A stretch of 43,845 bases of DNA from a virus, in IMG/VR virus record IMGVR_UViG_3300005613_000125, positions 1-43,845 of that record; one strand, written 5' to 3'. Shown in pieces: positions 31,975-40,655 of this stretch; the stretch's first letter is position 1; every line of letters begins with the position of its first letter. The notes under the pieces were generated by a model, which was not told the DNA's origin, did no database searches, and saw nothing but the letters and a program-made list of their open reading frames with translations. A program made the translations under genes and the position numbers.

Positions 31975-33159
31975 GTGAAGCTTGGAAAGCGGAAACTGGA
32001 AAATTGGCTCAATGGACTCCAAGAATATGTAGAAGACACTGAGGCTCCGAGGGATTTTTGGCTTTGGGGAGGAATATTTACACTTTGTACAGCACTTCAG
32101 AGGAGGGTTTGGCTCCCATATGGACTAGAGCCTATCTTCCCAAATATCTACGTGCTGTTGGTTGCACCTCCTGGGAAGTGTAGGAAGGCTGGGCCACCCT
32201 CTTTAGCAAAAAAGATGTTAAAGAAAGCTAACATCCCTGTCTCTATTGATTCTTTCTCCAAAAGAGATTTCACAAAAGAACTTGCAGAGCTTTATAAAAC
32301 TGAACATTTTACTATAAACAACGAGATGAGCCCACAGACTCCCATTGGATTAATCTCTAAGGAGATGAGCAGCCTCCTTGCTGTTGACCCAAAGGGAATG
32401 ATAGAGGTTTTAACTGACTTATTTGACTCACACGAGGAATGGGAATATGGAACAAGTGGACAAGGACACGACAAACTCTATGGTGTATGTGTTAGCTGTT
32501 TCATCGCCACCACTCCATCTTGGCTTGCAACTAATCTACCTCAGGAAGCTATTGGAGGAGGCTTCACATCTCGATTTGCAATTATTACAGGGTACGACAA
32601 ATACAAGCGAGTCCCTATCCCTTCTATTCCAAGCGAGGCACTTTATAATAAACTCCTAAGTGATCTCTCTTCTGTAGCTATGCTCACAGGGGAGTTTAAA
32701 TGGACACCAGAATCAAAAAGGTTTTTTGAGGAATGGTATGACACTCTTGATGAGAAGGTCAACAGAACAAAAGATGAAAGACTTCATTCTTTCATTGAGA
32801 GAATGCACTCTATAGCCCTCAAGGTAGCTATGGCACTTAGAGTTTCCTACTCCAATGAATTGATAATTAGCCTTAAAGACATAGAAGGTGCCACAACTCT
32901 CCTAGAGAGTGTTCTTGAAACTGCTGGAGATGCTCTTGGAGGACATGGAAGATCGATAACTTCTGTTGATGTAGAATTAATAATGAGACAAATTAAAGCA
33001 AGAAAAATAATAACCTTCAACGAATTGCTTTCAATAAACTACCGCAATACCAACAAGGGAGAGTTGTTAACTGTAATGGAGACTATTATTGGAATGCAGC
33101 TTGTAGAAGATAGAATAGGAGGTGATGGAATAATAACTTATAAATGGAAAGGAAAATAA
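31975..33159 (+). CDS. DUF3987-like helicase/primase-type ATPase
   Basis: 394 residues, GTG start with GGGGGAAGAG upstream. An N-terminal LWGGIFTLCTALQRRVWLPY helix, then a degenerate P-loop LLVAPPGKCRKAG (A instead of S/T after K), EMSSLLAVDPKGM (Walker B-like), and FIATTPSWLATNLPQEAIGG with GFTSRFA (sensor/arginine region). The pattern is that of DUF3987 proteins, thought to act as phage helicase/primase. It is the last gene of the early unit. Confidence 0.68.
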   Translation: MKLGKRKLENWLNGLQEYVEDTEAPRDFWLWGGIFTLCTALQRRVWLPYGLEPIFPNIYVLLVAPPGKCRKAGPPSLAKKMLKKANIPVSIDSFSKRDFTKELAELYKTEHFTINNEMSPQTPIGLISKEMSSLLAVDPKGMIEVLTDLFDSHEEWEYGTSGQGHDKLYGVCVSCFIATTPSWLATNLPQEAIGGGFTSRFAIITGYDKYKRVPIPSIPSEALYNKLLSDLSSVAMLTGEFKWTPESKRFFEEWYDTLDEKVNRTKDERLHSFIERMHSIALKVAMALRVSYSNELIISLKDIEGATTLLESVLETAGDALGGHGRSITSVDVELIMRQIKARKIITFNELLSINYRNTNKGELLTVMETIIGMQLVEDRIGGDGIITYKWKGK

Positions 33160-33224
33160 GAAAATGGAAGTGTTAATTCTTATTGGTCTCTTACTTTTTG
33201 GCATTTCCCTTAGATTATAAAAGA

Positions 33225-33253
33225 AAAAGGGTAGGAAAAACTCCTACCCTTTT
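33225..33253. terminator. Bidirectional transcription terminator between converging units
   Basis: AAAAGGGTAGG (33225-33235) and CCTACCCTTTT (33243-33253), an 11-bp perfect stem with a 7-base loop. It works from both sides because it gives a T run on either strand. It lies where the early (plus) and late (minus) units meet, next to palindrome copy 13. Confidence 0.85.
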
Positions 33254-33284
33254 CTACATTGATTCAAAAAATGAATCAATATAG
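33254..33284. repeat. Dispersed palindrome copy 13
   Basis: Arms ATTGATTCA and TGAATCAAT around AAAAA, flanks CTAC and ATAG. Adjoins the terminator on one side and the last late gene on the other. Confidence 0.95.
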
Positions 33285-33286
33285 TT

Positions 33287-33481
33287 TTACTTTTTTTCTC
33301 CTCCCTTATTGTTAAGAGGAATCCTCCTTACTCTCGTGAGGGCTGCTCCAATTACCATAAAAATTCCCTTTGAAATGTCTGCTGTTGGGAGTAAGAAGCA
33401 CAATCCTCCTGCTACAAGGATGAAGAGAAAAGGACCAATAGCATCCCAAGGTAGATGTTCTCTAATACTAAAGTTATTCAT
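33287..33481 (-). CDS. Holin-like membrane protein
   Basis: 64 residues. Two hydrophobic segments (about residues 15-31 and 36-50) with a short turn between (PTADISKG), charged ends with a KKGGEKK-type tail. Last gene of the late unit, coupled to the preceding 54-residue gene (ATGA). A class II-type holin is the simplest reading; needed by the endolysin, which has no signal peptide. Confidence 0.6.
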   Translation of the reverse strand: MNNFSIREHLPWDAIGPFLFILVAGGLCFLLPTADISKGIFMVIGAALTRVRRIPLNNKGGEKK

Positions 33482-33642
33482 GGAAGTGTCACCTCCTCTA
33501 CTAAATTATCCTTCCTTGCCCTCTCTTTCTGAATTCCTACAAGAGCTTGTTCTTTTGTTAATTTAGCAGCATCTTGCATATTTTTAAGTGCAAGAAAAGC
33601 CCTATCACTTAGCATGAGCATTAATTGAAGTCTAGGATCCAT
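33478..33642 (-). CDS. 54-residue helical protein
   Basis: ATG 33642 with AAGGAGGTG upstream and stop overlapping the holin-like start. Helical, mixed charge (LQLMLMLSDRAFLALKNMQD). No membrane segment is convincing. Unknown; may regulate lysis. Confidence 0.6.
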   Translation of the reverse strand: MDPRLQLMLMLSDRAFLALKNMQDAAKLTKEQALVGIQKERARKDNLVEEVTLP

Positions 33643-33644
33643 TT

Positions 33645-33998
33645 CTATTCACCTCCTTTTTCTATAAAGAATGTCCAACCAAGAACAATAAGTTGGTTCT
33701 TTATTCTAAGGAATTCTTCTAGTTGTCCACTCTCTAGAGTAATCCCCTCCACAAGTTGTTGCCAAGCATCAAGTGCTGCACTCATAGCCTTTATTGGCTT
33801 ATCGTAGGTTTTGTGAAGCTTTGCTTGATCCTCTGGTGTTTGAGAGAAGAGGAATGTCTTGTAGTTTGCAAGAGCTGCATTAACCTCTTTCTGTACTACA
33901 AGAAACTTCTTTTCCTTAGAATCAAGTGTCACCCCAAGGGTTGTGCATGAGGCTAGAAAGAGAAGTAAGATAGTTAAAACTACTGCTTTTCTTTTCAT
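33645..33998 (-). CDS. Phage lipoprotein
   Basis: 117 residues. Signal peptide MKRKAVVLTILLLFLASC ends in a lipobox L-A-S-C (cysteine 18), so it would be lipid-anchored in the outer or inner membrane. The mature part is helical. Position beside the holin-like gene suggests an outer-membrane spanin or superinfection-exclusion lipoprotein (inference). Confidence 0.72.
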   Translation of the reverse strand: MKRKAVVLTILLLFLASCTTLGVTLDSKEKKFLVVQKEVNAALANYKTFLFSQTPEDQAKLHKTYDKPIKAMSAALDAWQQLVEGITLESGQLEEFLRIKNQLIVLGWTFFIEKGGE

Positions 33999-34025
33999 AA
34001 TATTTCTCCTTTTTTATCTAAAGAT

Positions 34026-34469
34026 TTACTTTTTTCTAAGCCCGAGTGGATTTGATGGAGGAAGAAAATAACGAACTCCAAAATTCTTTCCTTCAAAACA
34101 AGCTTCTGGAATATCACTCCAAGAGATTGTACTCTCTGAAATTACTTCCTCCTCACTATTATACCGAAGAGCTTTTACTCCAAGAAAATAACTTCCCTCT
34201 GTATTAAGAGTTACTGTATACTCAGTAGACGTAACTTCCTCTAACTCTATTGGTTCTCCTCCAGTTACTGCATTTTTTATATAGACTTTGTATTTAACAA
34301 TATCTCCCGTAGTTAGAGAAGTTCCATTAGTATTAGTAGTAACTGCATCCCATTCAATAGTAACTTGATTTGCCGTATGCCATATTTGAGCGTAGACTGA
34401 GGCAAAAATAAAGACTCCCAATGCCACTAGAGTTGCTATTATAAATAGCCTCTTCATTCCCTTTTTCAT
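34026..34469 (-). CDS. Exported protein with fibronectin III-like domain
   Basis: 147 residues. Signal peptide of about 27 residues (KRLFIIATLVALGVFIFASV, then YAQ), then a beta domain with VTIEWDAV, YKVYIKNAV and GSYFLGVKALRYN, the strand pattern of fibronectin type III. Adhesive or accessory surface role possible. Its ATG overlaps the stop of the small RG-rich gene. Confidence 0.65.
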   Translation of the reverse strand: MKKGMKRLFIIATLVALGVFIFASVYAQIWHTANQVTIEWDAVTTNTNGTSLTTGDIVKYKVYIKNAVTGGEPIELEEVTSTEYTVTLNTEGSYFLGVKALRYNSEEEVISESTISWSDIPEACFEGKNFGVRYFLPPSNPLGLRKK

Positions 34470-34588
34470 TTTCTTCCTCCTTTTCTTGTAGTTGATGGAA
34501 CTCCTCTAGGCCCTTTACCTCTTCCCCTTCCCAGACCTCTCCCCTTTCCTTTACTTCTAATTTTTCCTCCTGGACAAGGTTTCTTCAT
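34466..34588 (-). CDS. 40-residue Arg/Gly-rich protein
   Basis: ATG 34588 (AAGGAGGTG upstream), overlapping both neighbours by four bases (ATGA). Very basic, with GRGLGRGRGKGPRG and many lysines. Such composition fits nucleic-acid or envelope binding. It is too short for a fold assignment. Confidence 0.65.
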   Translation of the reverse strand: MKKPCPGGKIRSKGKGRGLGRGRGKGPRGVPSTTRKGGRK

Positions 34589-34944
34589 TTGTACTCACCT
34601 CCTTTATTTTGGATTTTTTCAAGTTTTTCTAAAATTATCTCAAATTTCCTTTCTTGTGTAGTATTAAGTTTTTCTAGTTCATCTTTTATATGAGCAAATT
34701 GAACTTCTAATATTCTAGAATTAGTCTTGAGATGCTGAACATCTTGACAATTTTGTTTAATTGAGTTCCTTTGCCTCTCCTGTTCTCCACTATAAGCATT
34801 ATAAGAAAGATAAGCAATTACACTAAATATAGAAACAACTACTCCTGCCATTGTCCAAGAAATTTTTGTATTAAGACATTTTTGAAATTTCTCAAATCTT
34901 TCCCTAACAAAAAGTTTAAATTTAGGTTCTGGGCAAACTTCCAT
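34585..34944 (-). CDS. Membrane-anchored coiled-coil protein
   Basis: 119 residues. One transmembrane helix (about residues 29-51: ISWTMAGVVVSIFSVIAYLS) after a basic N-terminus, then a coiled coil (SRILEVQFAHIKDELEKLNT). The plan resembles inner-membrane spanin (Rz-type) or pinholin-associated proteins. Adjacent genes are lysis or envelope proteins. Confidence 0.55.
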   Translation of the reverse strand: MEVCPEPKFKLFVRERFEKFQKCLNTKISWTMAGVVVSIFSVIAYLSYNAYSGEQERQRNSIKQNCQDVQHLKTNSRILEVQFAHIKDELEKLNTTQERKFEIILEKLEKIQNKGGEYK

Positions 34945-34964
34945 CCTTTTCTCCTCTCTCTTTT

Positions 34965-36536
34965 CTAGGCTACTTTTTCAAAAATCAAATAGGCAAAAAC
35001 GTTATCTGTGCCAAAATCAGCGGCTACTCCAAATCCCTGAGTTGCTTTTGTCAAGACACAATAATGTTGTAACTCTATAGACTGACTAGCAGCAATTATA
35101 AACTTACCACTTATTTCACTTACACTACCTACGTTATAATTAGAATTAGCGTGTTGAGTAATACCAAGGACAAGAACAGCACTTCCAGTCACATTATAAA
35201 GCCTACATTGATGTAGATTAACATCGTAAACCGCTGAAATTCCCTCTACTTTGTATGTTCCGGCATCTAGAACTAATTGATTAGATGAGAGAGTACAGAT
35301 GTTATCTTCATCACTATCTTCTGTATTTAAAGGCCTTGTTCTCCAAGCACCCTGAGTAAAAGTTCCTCCAGCAGTCCCACTTTCCTCTACATGAGAAACC
35401 TTTACATAAGAAATACTTCCTCCACTTACAGCCGCCCACTTAACTCCACTTGCCTCTCCATTATCTGCAGTCAACACTTCATCATCACTACCAATTGCTA
35501 ATCTAGTTGGTGTAGATGCTCCAGTAGTTACTAAAATATCTCCCTTTGTTGTAAATGTAGTTTTAAGGAGAGCAGTATTAACTGCTTGGTAAAGAGTGTC
35601 AAAATAAGTCTTTAAAAAAGCCTTCACCTGAGTCCAGGTAGAAGTAACTAAGGCATCACTACTAGTACTATCTCTATAGATAGCCTTATCAGCGTCTATT
35701 GGAGGATTCTTAGTTCCTAATGTCCCAAGAGCAACATCACTTCCTTGAGTATGTTTTGCTGCTGTATTAGCAACTATTTCATCCCACTTGTCTGCCCCAA
35801 GTAAACCTGCTTCATCTGTATCAGCCTCTGGCAACACAACATCATCTGCTCCTCCGTCTGATGTTATAGCAAGTGTTATTCCTGTCTTAGTCCCAATAGA
35901 TAAGGCAGTTGGAACATTTGTCTCCTTGAGAGTATTAGCCTCTATAGCTCCTACATGTGCTGCAGTAGCATATCCTGTCTGAGCACTAGTAGCAGCTCTA
36001 TTACTTATTTCTTGCCCAGCAAGAGACATTCCACCTGTTTCTGCTGAAGCATTAAGTGTAACATCGGTAGAGTTATCTGTACCTGCTGGATCAACCCCTA
36101 AGGAAGTGCGAAGTATAGCTCCCTCTTCTTCCTGGAAAGTACCTATTCCAGTCCCAACCAAAACTCCACTATTCTGAGTAAACTCAGAATCTTTAATATA
36201 TTGAGGATGATCGTCGTCTTCTAAACCTCCAATAGAGCCATGATCTATACTTCCTTCTGTAAAATGTTTAGTGCCATCTCCGATATGAGTATCAATATCA
36301 GCATGAGTAGTTGTCCCAATATCAGTTAAATCCAAATGACTAGTAACTCCACCACCTGCTTGTGTTATTTCTGTCCAAACTGCTGCTCCTACAGAATTAT
36401 CTAAACACTGATAACTCTTATTATTAGTTTCATCTACCCAAAGATCTCCAACAAGATAACCTTCGTCTTGATCATCATTTACAGTAGGAGCAGTTATTTT
36501 CTCTAGATGAAGTATGACTTCTGTAGGTCTAAACAT
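34965..36536 (-). CDS. Tail fibre with C1q/TNF-like receptor-binding end
   Basis: 523 residues. N-terminal PTEVILHLEKITAPTVNDD and YLVGDLWVDETNNKSYQCLD (a structural anchor typical of fibres), a low-complexity, repeat-rich shaft with DHPQY- and GLLGADKWDEIVANTAA-type segments, then a C-terminal domain (residues about 375-523): GGTFTQGAWRTRPLNTED, SSNQLVLDAGTY, HQCRLYNVTGSAV, IELQHYC, GFGVAADFG. That C-terminal pattern is the C1q-like trimeric receptor-binding domain. Likely host recognition. Confidence 0.8.
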   Translation of the reverse strand: MFRPTEVILHLEKITAPTVNDDQDEGYLVGDLWVDETNNKSYQCLDNSVGAAVWTEITQAGGGVTSHLDLTDIGTTTHADIDTHIGDGTKHFTEGSIDHGSIGGLEDDDHPQYIKDSEFTQNSGVLVGTGIGTFQEEEGAILRTSLGVDPAGTDNSTDVTLNASAETGGMSLAGQEISNRAATSAQTGYATAAHVGAIEANTLKETNVPTALSIGTKTGITLAITSDGGADDVVLPEADTDEAGLLGADKWDEIVANTAAKHTQGSDVALGTLGTKNPPIDADKAIYRDSTSSDALVTSTWTQVKAFLKTYFDTLYQAVNTALLKTTFTTKGDILVTTGASTPTRLAIGSDDEVLTADNGEASGVKWAAVSGGSISYVKVSHVEESGTAGGTFTQGAWRTRPLNTEDSDEDNICTLSSNQLVLDAGTYKVEGISAVYDVNLHQCRLYNVTGSAVLVLGITQHANSNYNVGSVSEISGKFIIAASQSIELQHYCVLTKATQGFGVAADFGTDNVFAYLIFEKVA

Positions 36537-36663
36537 TTATAAGCACTCTAAGTAAAACAAAAGTAATCCAAGAACCTATAGTAGTTCCGATAAGAAAACC
36601 TACTATAGCCCCAACTAACATCCATCCTAAGAAAATTTTACTTTCTGGTTGAATAAAACTCAT
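36529..36663 (-). CDS. 44-residue two-segment membrane peptide
   Basis: ATG 36663, site GGAGG upstream. Hydrophobic segment with GWMLVGAIVGFLIGTTIG (about residues 13-30) and SWITFVLLRVLI. It overlaps the tail-fibre gene start by eight bases. Could be a holin or a small antiholin. Unknown. Confidence 0.6.
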   Translation of the reverse strand: MSFIQPESKIFLGWMLVGAIVGFLIGTTIGSWITFVLLRVLINV

Positions 36664-36678
36664 CTTTCTTTACCTCCT

Positions 36679-37005
36679 CTATTTCTGTGTAAACCAAATA
36701 CTCAATACTATATCTCCAGTAACTGTTGTTTTAAACTTAATAAGATCTCCTGGTTTTAATCTAAGAGGAATAATATCACTTCCATTAGCTTCTGGCCCAC
36801 TTGCAACTCCGACGCCACTAGCTTTAACTCCATTAGAGATCCATACTTCTCCAGAAATAGAAGTGTAAACTTCTATATCCACACTCCCTGTTCCAGCTAT
36901 CTTATATTCAAATCCATGAACATCTAGTCTATCCTGGAGGGTGAGAACAGAAGACCAAAAAGTTTCATCAGAGAGAGTTTTCTCTTCAATCATAGTAGAC
37001 CACAT
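36679..37005 (-). CDS. Beta-rich virion protein
   Basis: 108 residues, beta-strand rich: RLDVHGFEYKIAGTGSVDIEVY then IIPLRLKPGDLIKFKTTV. Similar in build to the adjacent 114-residue protein (short strands, SYDKSTW/ISGEVWIS loops), so the pair may be paralogues. Between the internal virion proteins and the fibre, so a tail or head decoration is plausible. Confidence 0.6.
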   Translation of the reverse strand: MWSTMIEEKTLSDETFWSSVLTLQDRLDVHGFEYKIAGTGSVDIEVYTSISGEVWISNGVKASGVGVASGPEANGSDIIPLRLKPGDLIKFKTTVTGDIVLSIWFTQK

Positions 37006-37013
37006 AAAAGCTC

Positions 37014-37358
37014 CTACGCCATTCCTAGAGATAAAAAGACACTTGAGGCATTTTGAGTAGCAACAACAATTTTAAATCTTAAGTACCTTTGAGGATAAAG
37101 TTTATTAATTGTAGCTTCATCTACAGCAACTATTCCACTTCCAATAGCTCCTGTCGAGAGGATTTCTGCTCCATCAATCCAGGTACTTTTATCATAGGAA
37201 TATTGAATTGTAAGGGTAAGAGTAGATCCTACTGTCCCTGCATGAATATGATAGAGACTAAATTGCCACGCAGGTAGAAAATATTTTCTCAAATCTATCT
37301 CTTCACTATAGTCTGTTCCAATATCAAGTGCACTATTATACAAGTCTATCTGATACAT
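37014..37358 (-). CDS. Beta-rich virion protein
   Basis: 114 residues, starting MYQIDLYNSALDIGTDYSEE and containing TLTIQYSYDKSTWIDGAEIL and RYLRFKIVVATQNASSV. Strand-turn pattern similar to the 108-residue neighbour. Possibly a small trimeric tail or fibre component. No closer family. Confidence 0.6.
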   Translation of the reverse strand: MYQIDLYNSALDIGTDYSEEIDLRKYFLPAWQFSLYHIHAGTVGSTLTLTIQYSYDKSTWIDGAEILSTGAIGSGIVAVDEATINKLYPQRYLRFKIVVATQNASSVFLSLGMA

Positions 37359-37394
37359 CTTCCTTTACCTCCATTTAGTTAAAAATTAATATTT

Positions 37395-37425
37395 CTATAT
37401 TGATTCAAAAAATGAATCAATCTAG
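37395..37425. repeat. Dispersed palindrome copy 14
   Basis: Arms ATTGATTCA and TGAATCAAT around AAAAA, flanks CTAT and CTAG. Its CTAG holds the TAG stop of the 1077-residue gene on the minus strand. Confidence 0.95.
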
Positions 37426-40400
37426 TATTCTTCCTCTCTCGCCGGATCATATCTTATAAAAGCCTTAGGGAGTCCTTTCCAACCCTCTTTTTCTGCTCCT
37501 CTAGCAAACTGAGCCATCTGTAATCCTCCTGGAACAAACATCAGGCTACTTCTCGCTAGAGCCTTCACACTTCTCTTAAACCTCTCTGGCTCCTGGTATT
37601 TAATTGCTTCTATCCCCTCAGCCAACACTCTTGCAGTATAGTAGATTGGGGCAAATGTTGGAGGAATCATGAACTCATTCACCTTAGTAGGAAAAGGTCC
37701 TACATGAACCATCTTAGCTGCAGTCGGCTGAGCCCACAATTTACTTGCACACTCCTCTACAATAGCTCCACTCAAGAGCCAAGTCATTGTCCTTCTATTA
37801 ACAACAGGAACTCTCCCAGGTGTACGAAGTGCCCATTTCTCAAGAGCTGCTCCATAGTTCATCCACCAAGATTGAAAGATTCCTGCCATCTTCCCTAGAC
37901 TCCCCGCTGCTTGACCATAGATTGGAGCATCGAGGGTTCCGTAGAGATACTGTGTATCTGCAATTACATCGTAGACCCAAAGTTTCTTAGCCTCCTCTAC
38001 TCCCTTCATTGTCCCACTTCCTAGGTGTTCATTTAGCTGTGCTCTTACCCATTCATCTCTAGAGTTTATATTAACCTTCTTAGAGAATTGTTTAATAGCC
38101 TTTTTGTCTAGACTTTTAGAAAGATACTTTGTAGCAAAGTAGTCCCACTTCTCTATCGCTGCTCCCCCAGTCACATAGCGATTATGTCTATCACTATTCT
38201 TAAACATCCAGAGAGCAAGATCTCTCATTGTTTGAGTTGAGGGAAGATCAAACTTCTTTCCTCCTACGGTAAATGAACCTCCAAATCCAGCGACCCTAGG
38301 CCTCAGGTAGAGATCTGGGGCAAATTCCTGGATAGCTCCAATACTCTTTATATAGTCTCTTGTTTCTTTCTTAAAAGCACTTGAGTAACCCTTCCCAAGC
38401 CAATAGAGATCCTTCACTCCTCCCATATCTGCTGGAACCATTAGGAGAGGCTGGAAGTAATTTCTCATAGCACTAAAAGGTTTAAACCCAAGACCTCCCA
38501 TATAGACAAGATCATTTATTGTATGGGCTAGATTGCCTACACTTCTCTCATCATAGACTCTACGAGTAAACCTCCCCACAGTTCCTGTAAGCCATTGAGC
38601 CAGAGCAACATCAGCATTAGAAGCTTCTCCTAGTTGTCTAGCTATGTAGTGTTCGCTAAAGTTTCTAAATTTATCTGGAAGTTTTTCTGCATCCGAGATA
38701 ACCTTCTCTAGAGGTTTATAGACATAAAGCTCCTTTGCTTGCATGTTGATTCTAGCCTCAGCTATCCTAGTTAAATTAACAACCCTCCCTTCTTCTGCAA
38801 CTTCTCTAATCCTCCCCTTCGTAAAACCAGCTTTCCTTCTCTTTGCAAGCTTTTGGAATCTATCTCTAGACTGGACTAGCTGTTTGTCTCTTATTCTTGT
38901 AGCATAGTTTTCTAGGTAATTAACAAACCCTTTCTTTCCTCCCTTTTTCATAGGAGAAAGTTCAGCCAATCCCTCCACCAACCTCTTTCTTAATTCCTCT
39001 TTCTCCACCTTAGTCATAACCTGAAGAGATTTATTAGCAAACCAACTAGGATTCTTCATAACAGCTGTCCTAGCCTTCTTAAGCATAGCTGCAACAACCT
39101 TGGCTTTTGTATCAAAAGAACTGTTAAATGATTGAGAAAAGGCTACATCTATATATCTATTTATTCCGTTAGGATCATCCATCAACAACTTTAATCCATC
39201 CCTCCCTTTCCCTGTCAGACCGATAGTCCTAAAAATTTGAGGAACCTTCTTCTTTACATAGTCACTATAAAGTGAGTCTGAAAAATCAAACCAACTCTTA
39301 GCAATATTCCTTACAGTAACACTGGATGCACTATCTAAGATTGCCTGTACCTCCTCCTGCTTTAACCCACCTCCAACAGCATCATCCATCTTCGTGACAA
39401 CTTCTCCAGCTTCTTCCCACTGCCTCTTTGTAAAATTCTTCTTAAGTCCTACAACTCCTGCTTCCTTTCCTGCCACTAACTTCCCTAATCCTCTTGAGGC
39501 TAAGATTGAATGAAACTTAGATGTCATAAGAGTTCCATACTTATTAGCATTACTAAACATTCTTACCACTGGAGTATAAATATTATCTAAAGTTCCCCAA
39601 ATAGCATTCCCAAAGCCAAAAACCTTCCTCACTGGGAGAGTATGATATGGCTGGATATGTCCATAGCCTATATCCATTTTCTTATAAAGCTTTGCTGGAT
39701 TTTCTTCCAAGAGATCTCGAATGAAAAGTCCCATAGTCTTTGTATCTATATCTCCGTACTTTAACTTCTTCCCTTCTTCTTCAAACATCTTAACTGCTTG
39801 CATTCTAAAAACACTATCGGGCTTATAATTCTTGCCAAAAATCTTCTTGACAAGTTTATTCCACTCAACAGTATAATGTCTCAACTCTTGCACATCGTGA
39901 GGTCTACTCCAAGCAGCTAGTTGTTTCTCCACTTTCGCCTGGAGAAATCCATCCTTCTTGAAAAGTTTTTGAAAATTCTTACTCCCCTTAGTTTGAAAGA
40001 AAGCTCCACTTCTTTTACTTGCTTCCCAAATCCAAGGTTGTCTCTTTAGAAGTTTATCTCCCTCTTCACCTGTCAACTCCCACTTCTTTATTGCTTTCTC
40101 TACTATTGGAATCCTTTCATACTTCTTAATATCTCTAGTAGCTAAATCAAGGAAAGGATCTTCCTGGAGAACTCTTTCCTTCCCCTTGATAGGAAATTTC
40201 TTTAAAGCCCTAAATGGAAGCTTTGCTCCTTTTGCTCCCCCACTTGCCAACACTTTGAGCCCTTTCCCTAAGAGAACAATAGGTAGAAGAGAGAGAGTTT
40301 CTATCCCCAACTCCACAGCTTTACCTGCTGTACTCCTCTTCATAAATTCATCTCTTCCACTCCCAAAAGCATATCTAGTAAAAGGAAGAATTTCTCCTAC

Positions 40401-40655
40401 TGTTCTAATTCCTGCATAGATATTAGCCATTTCCTCTTGTGTGAGAGTTCTCTGTTCTCCAAACCCACCCCAAGGGCCTTCATCCTCTTCCCCTCTTAGC
40501 TTCCCTGTAGCAAGCCTAAATTCCCATCCCCTTAGAGAAGAAAATTTATCCTTTTTTTGAGGAGCAAAACTATACCCCTTTACTCCTTTTATTTGCGGAA
40601 TATTGAGTCCACCAACTTCTTTTTCTTTCTCTTCTACACTATATCCAGTAGCCAT
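37422..40655 (-). CDS. Large internal virion / ejection protein
   Basis: 1077 residues, the largest product in the window after the fused polymerase. Highly helical and basic. A middle part (residues about 700-850) contains GGLGFKPFSAMRNYFQPLLM and AIEKWDYFATKYLSKSLD; regions of this type occur in large phage polyvalent/ejection proteins. Position among other internal-virion-type genes suggests it is ejected into the host with the DNA (inference). Its stop TAG is in palindrome copy 14. A peptidoglycan-hydrolase motif was not found. Confidence 0.6.
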   Translation of the reverse strand: MATGYSVEEKEKEVGGLNIPQIKGVKGYSFAPQKKDKFSSLRGWEFRLATGKLRGEEDEGPWGGFGEQRTLTQEEMANIYAGIRTVGEILPFTRYAFGSGRDEFMKRSTAGKAVELGIETLSLLPIVLLGKGLKVLASGGAKGAKLPFRALKKFPIKGKERVLQEDPFLDLATRDIKKYERIPIVEKAIKKWELTGEEGDKLLKRQPWIWEASKRSGAFFQTKGSKNFQKLFKKDGFLQAKVEKQLAAWSRPHDVQELRHYTVEWNKLVKKIFGKNYKPDSVFRMQAVKMFEEEGKKLKYGDIDTKTMGLFIRDLLEENPAKLYKKMDIGYGHIQPYHTLPVRKVFGFGNAIWGTLDNIYTPVVRMFSNANKYGTLMTSKFHSILASRGLGKLVAGKEAGVVGLKKNFTKRQWEEAGEVVTKMDDAVGGGLKQEEVQAILDSASSVTVRNIAKSWFDFSDSLYSDYVKKKVPQIFRTIGLTGKGRDGLKLLMDDPNGINRYIDVAFSQSFNSSFDTKAKVVAAMLKKARTAVMKNPSWFANKSLQVMTKVEKEELRKRLVEGLAELSPMKKGGKKGFVNYLENYATRIRDKQLVQSRDRFQKLAKRRKAGFTKGRIREVAEEGRVVNLTRIAEARINMQAKELYVYKPLEKVISDAEKLPDKFRNFSEHYIARQLGEASNADVALAQWLTGTVGRFTRRVYDERSVGNLAHTINDLVYMGGLGFKPFSAMRNYFQPLLMVPADMGGVKDLYWLGKGYSSAFKKETRDYIKSIGAIQEFAPDLYLRPRVAGFGGSFTVGGKKFDLPSTQTMRDLALWMFKNSDRHNRYVTGGAAIEKWDYFATKYLSKSLDKKAIKQFSKKVNINSRDEWVRAQLNEHLGSGTMKGVEEAKKLWVYDVIADTQYLYGTLDAPIYGQAAGSLGKMAGIFQSWWMNYGAALEKWALRTPGRVPVVNRRTMTWLLSGAIVEECASKLWAQPTAAKMVHVGPFPTKVNEFMIPPTFAPIYYTARVLAEGIEAIKYQEPERFKRSVKALARSSLMFVPGGLQMAQFARGAEKEGWKGLPKAFIRYDPAREEEY

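Noticed and set aside
33164-33220. 18-codon hydrophobic frame after the last early gene
   Set aside because: Too short; lies directly before the terminator with no ribosome site.
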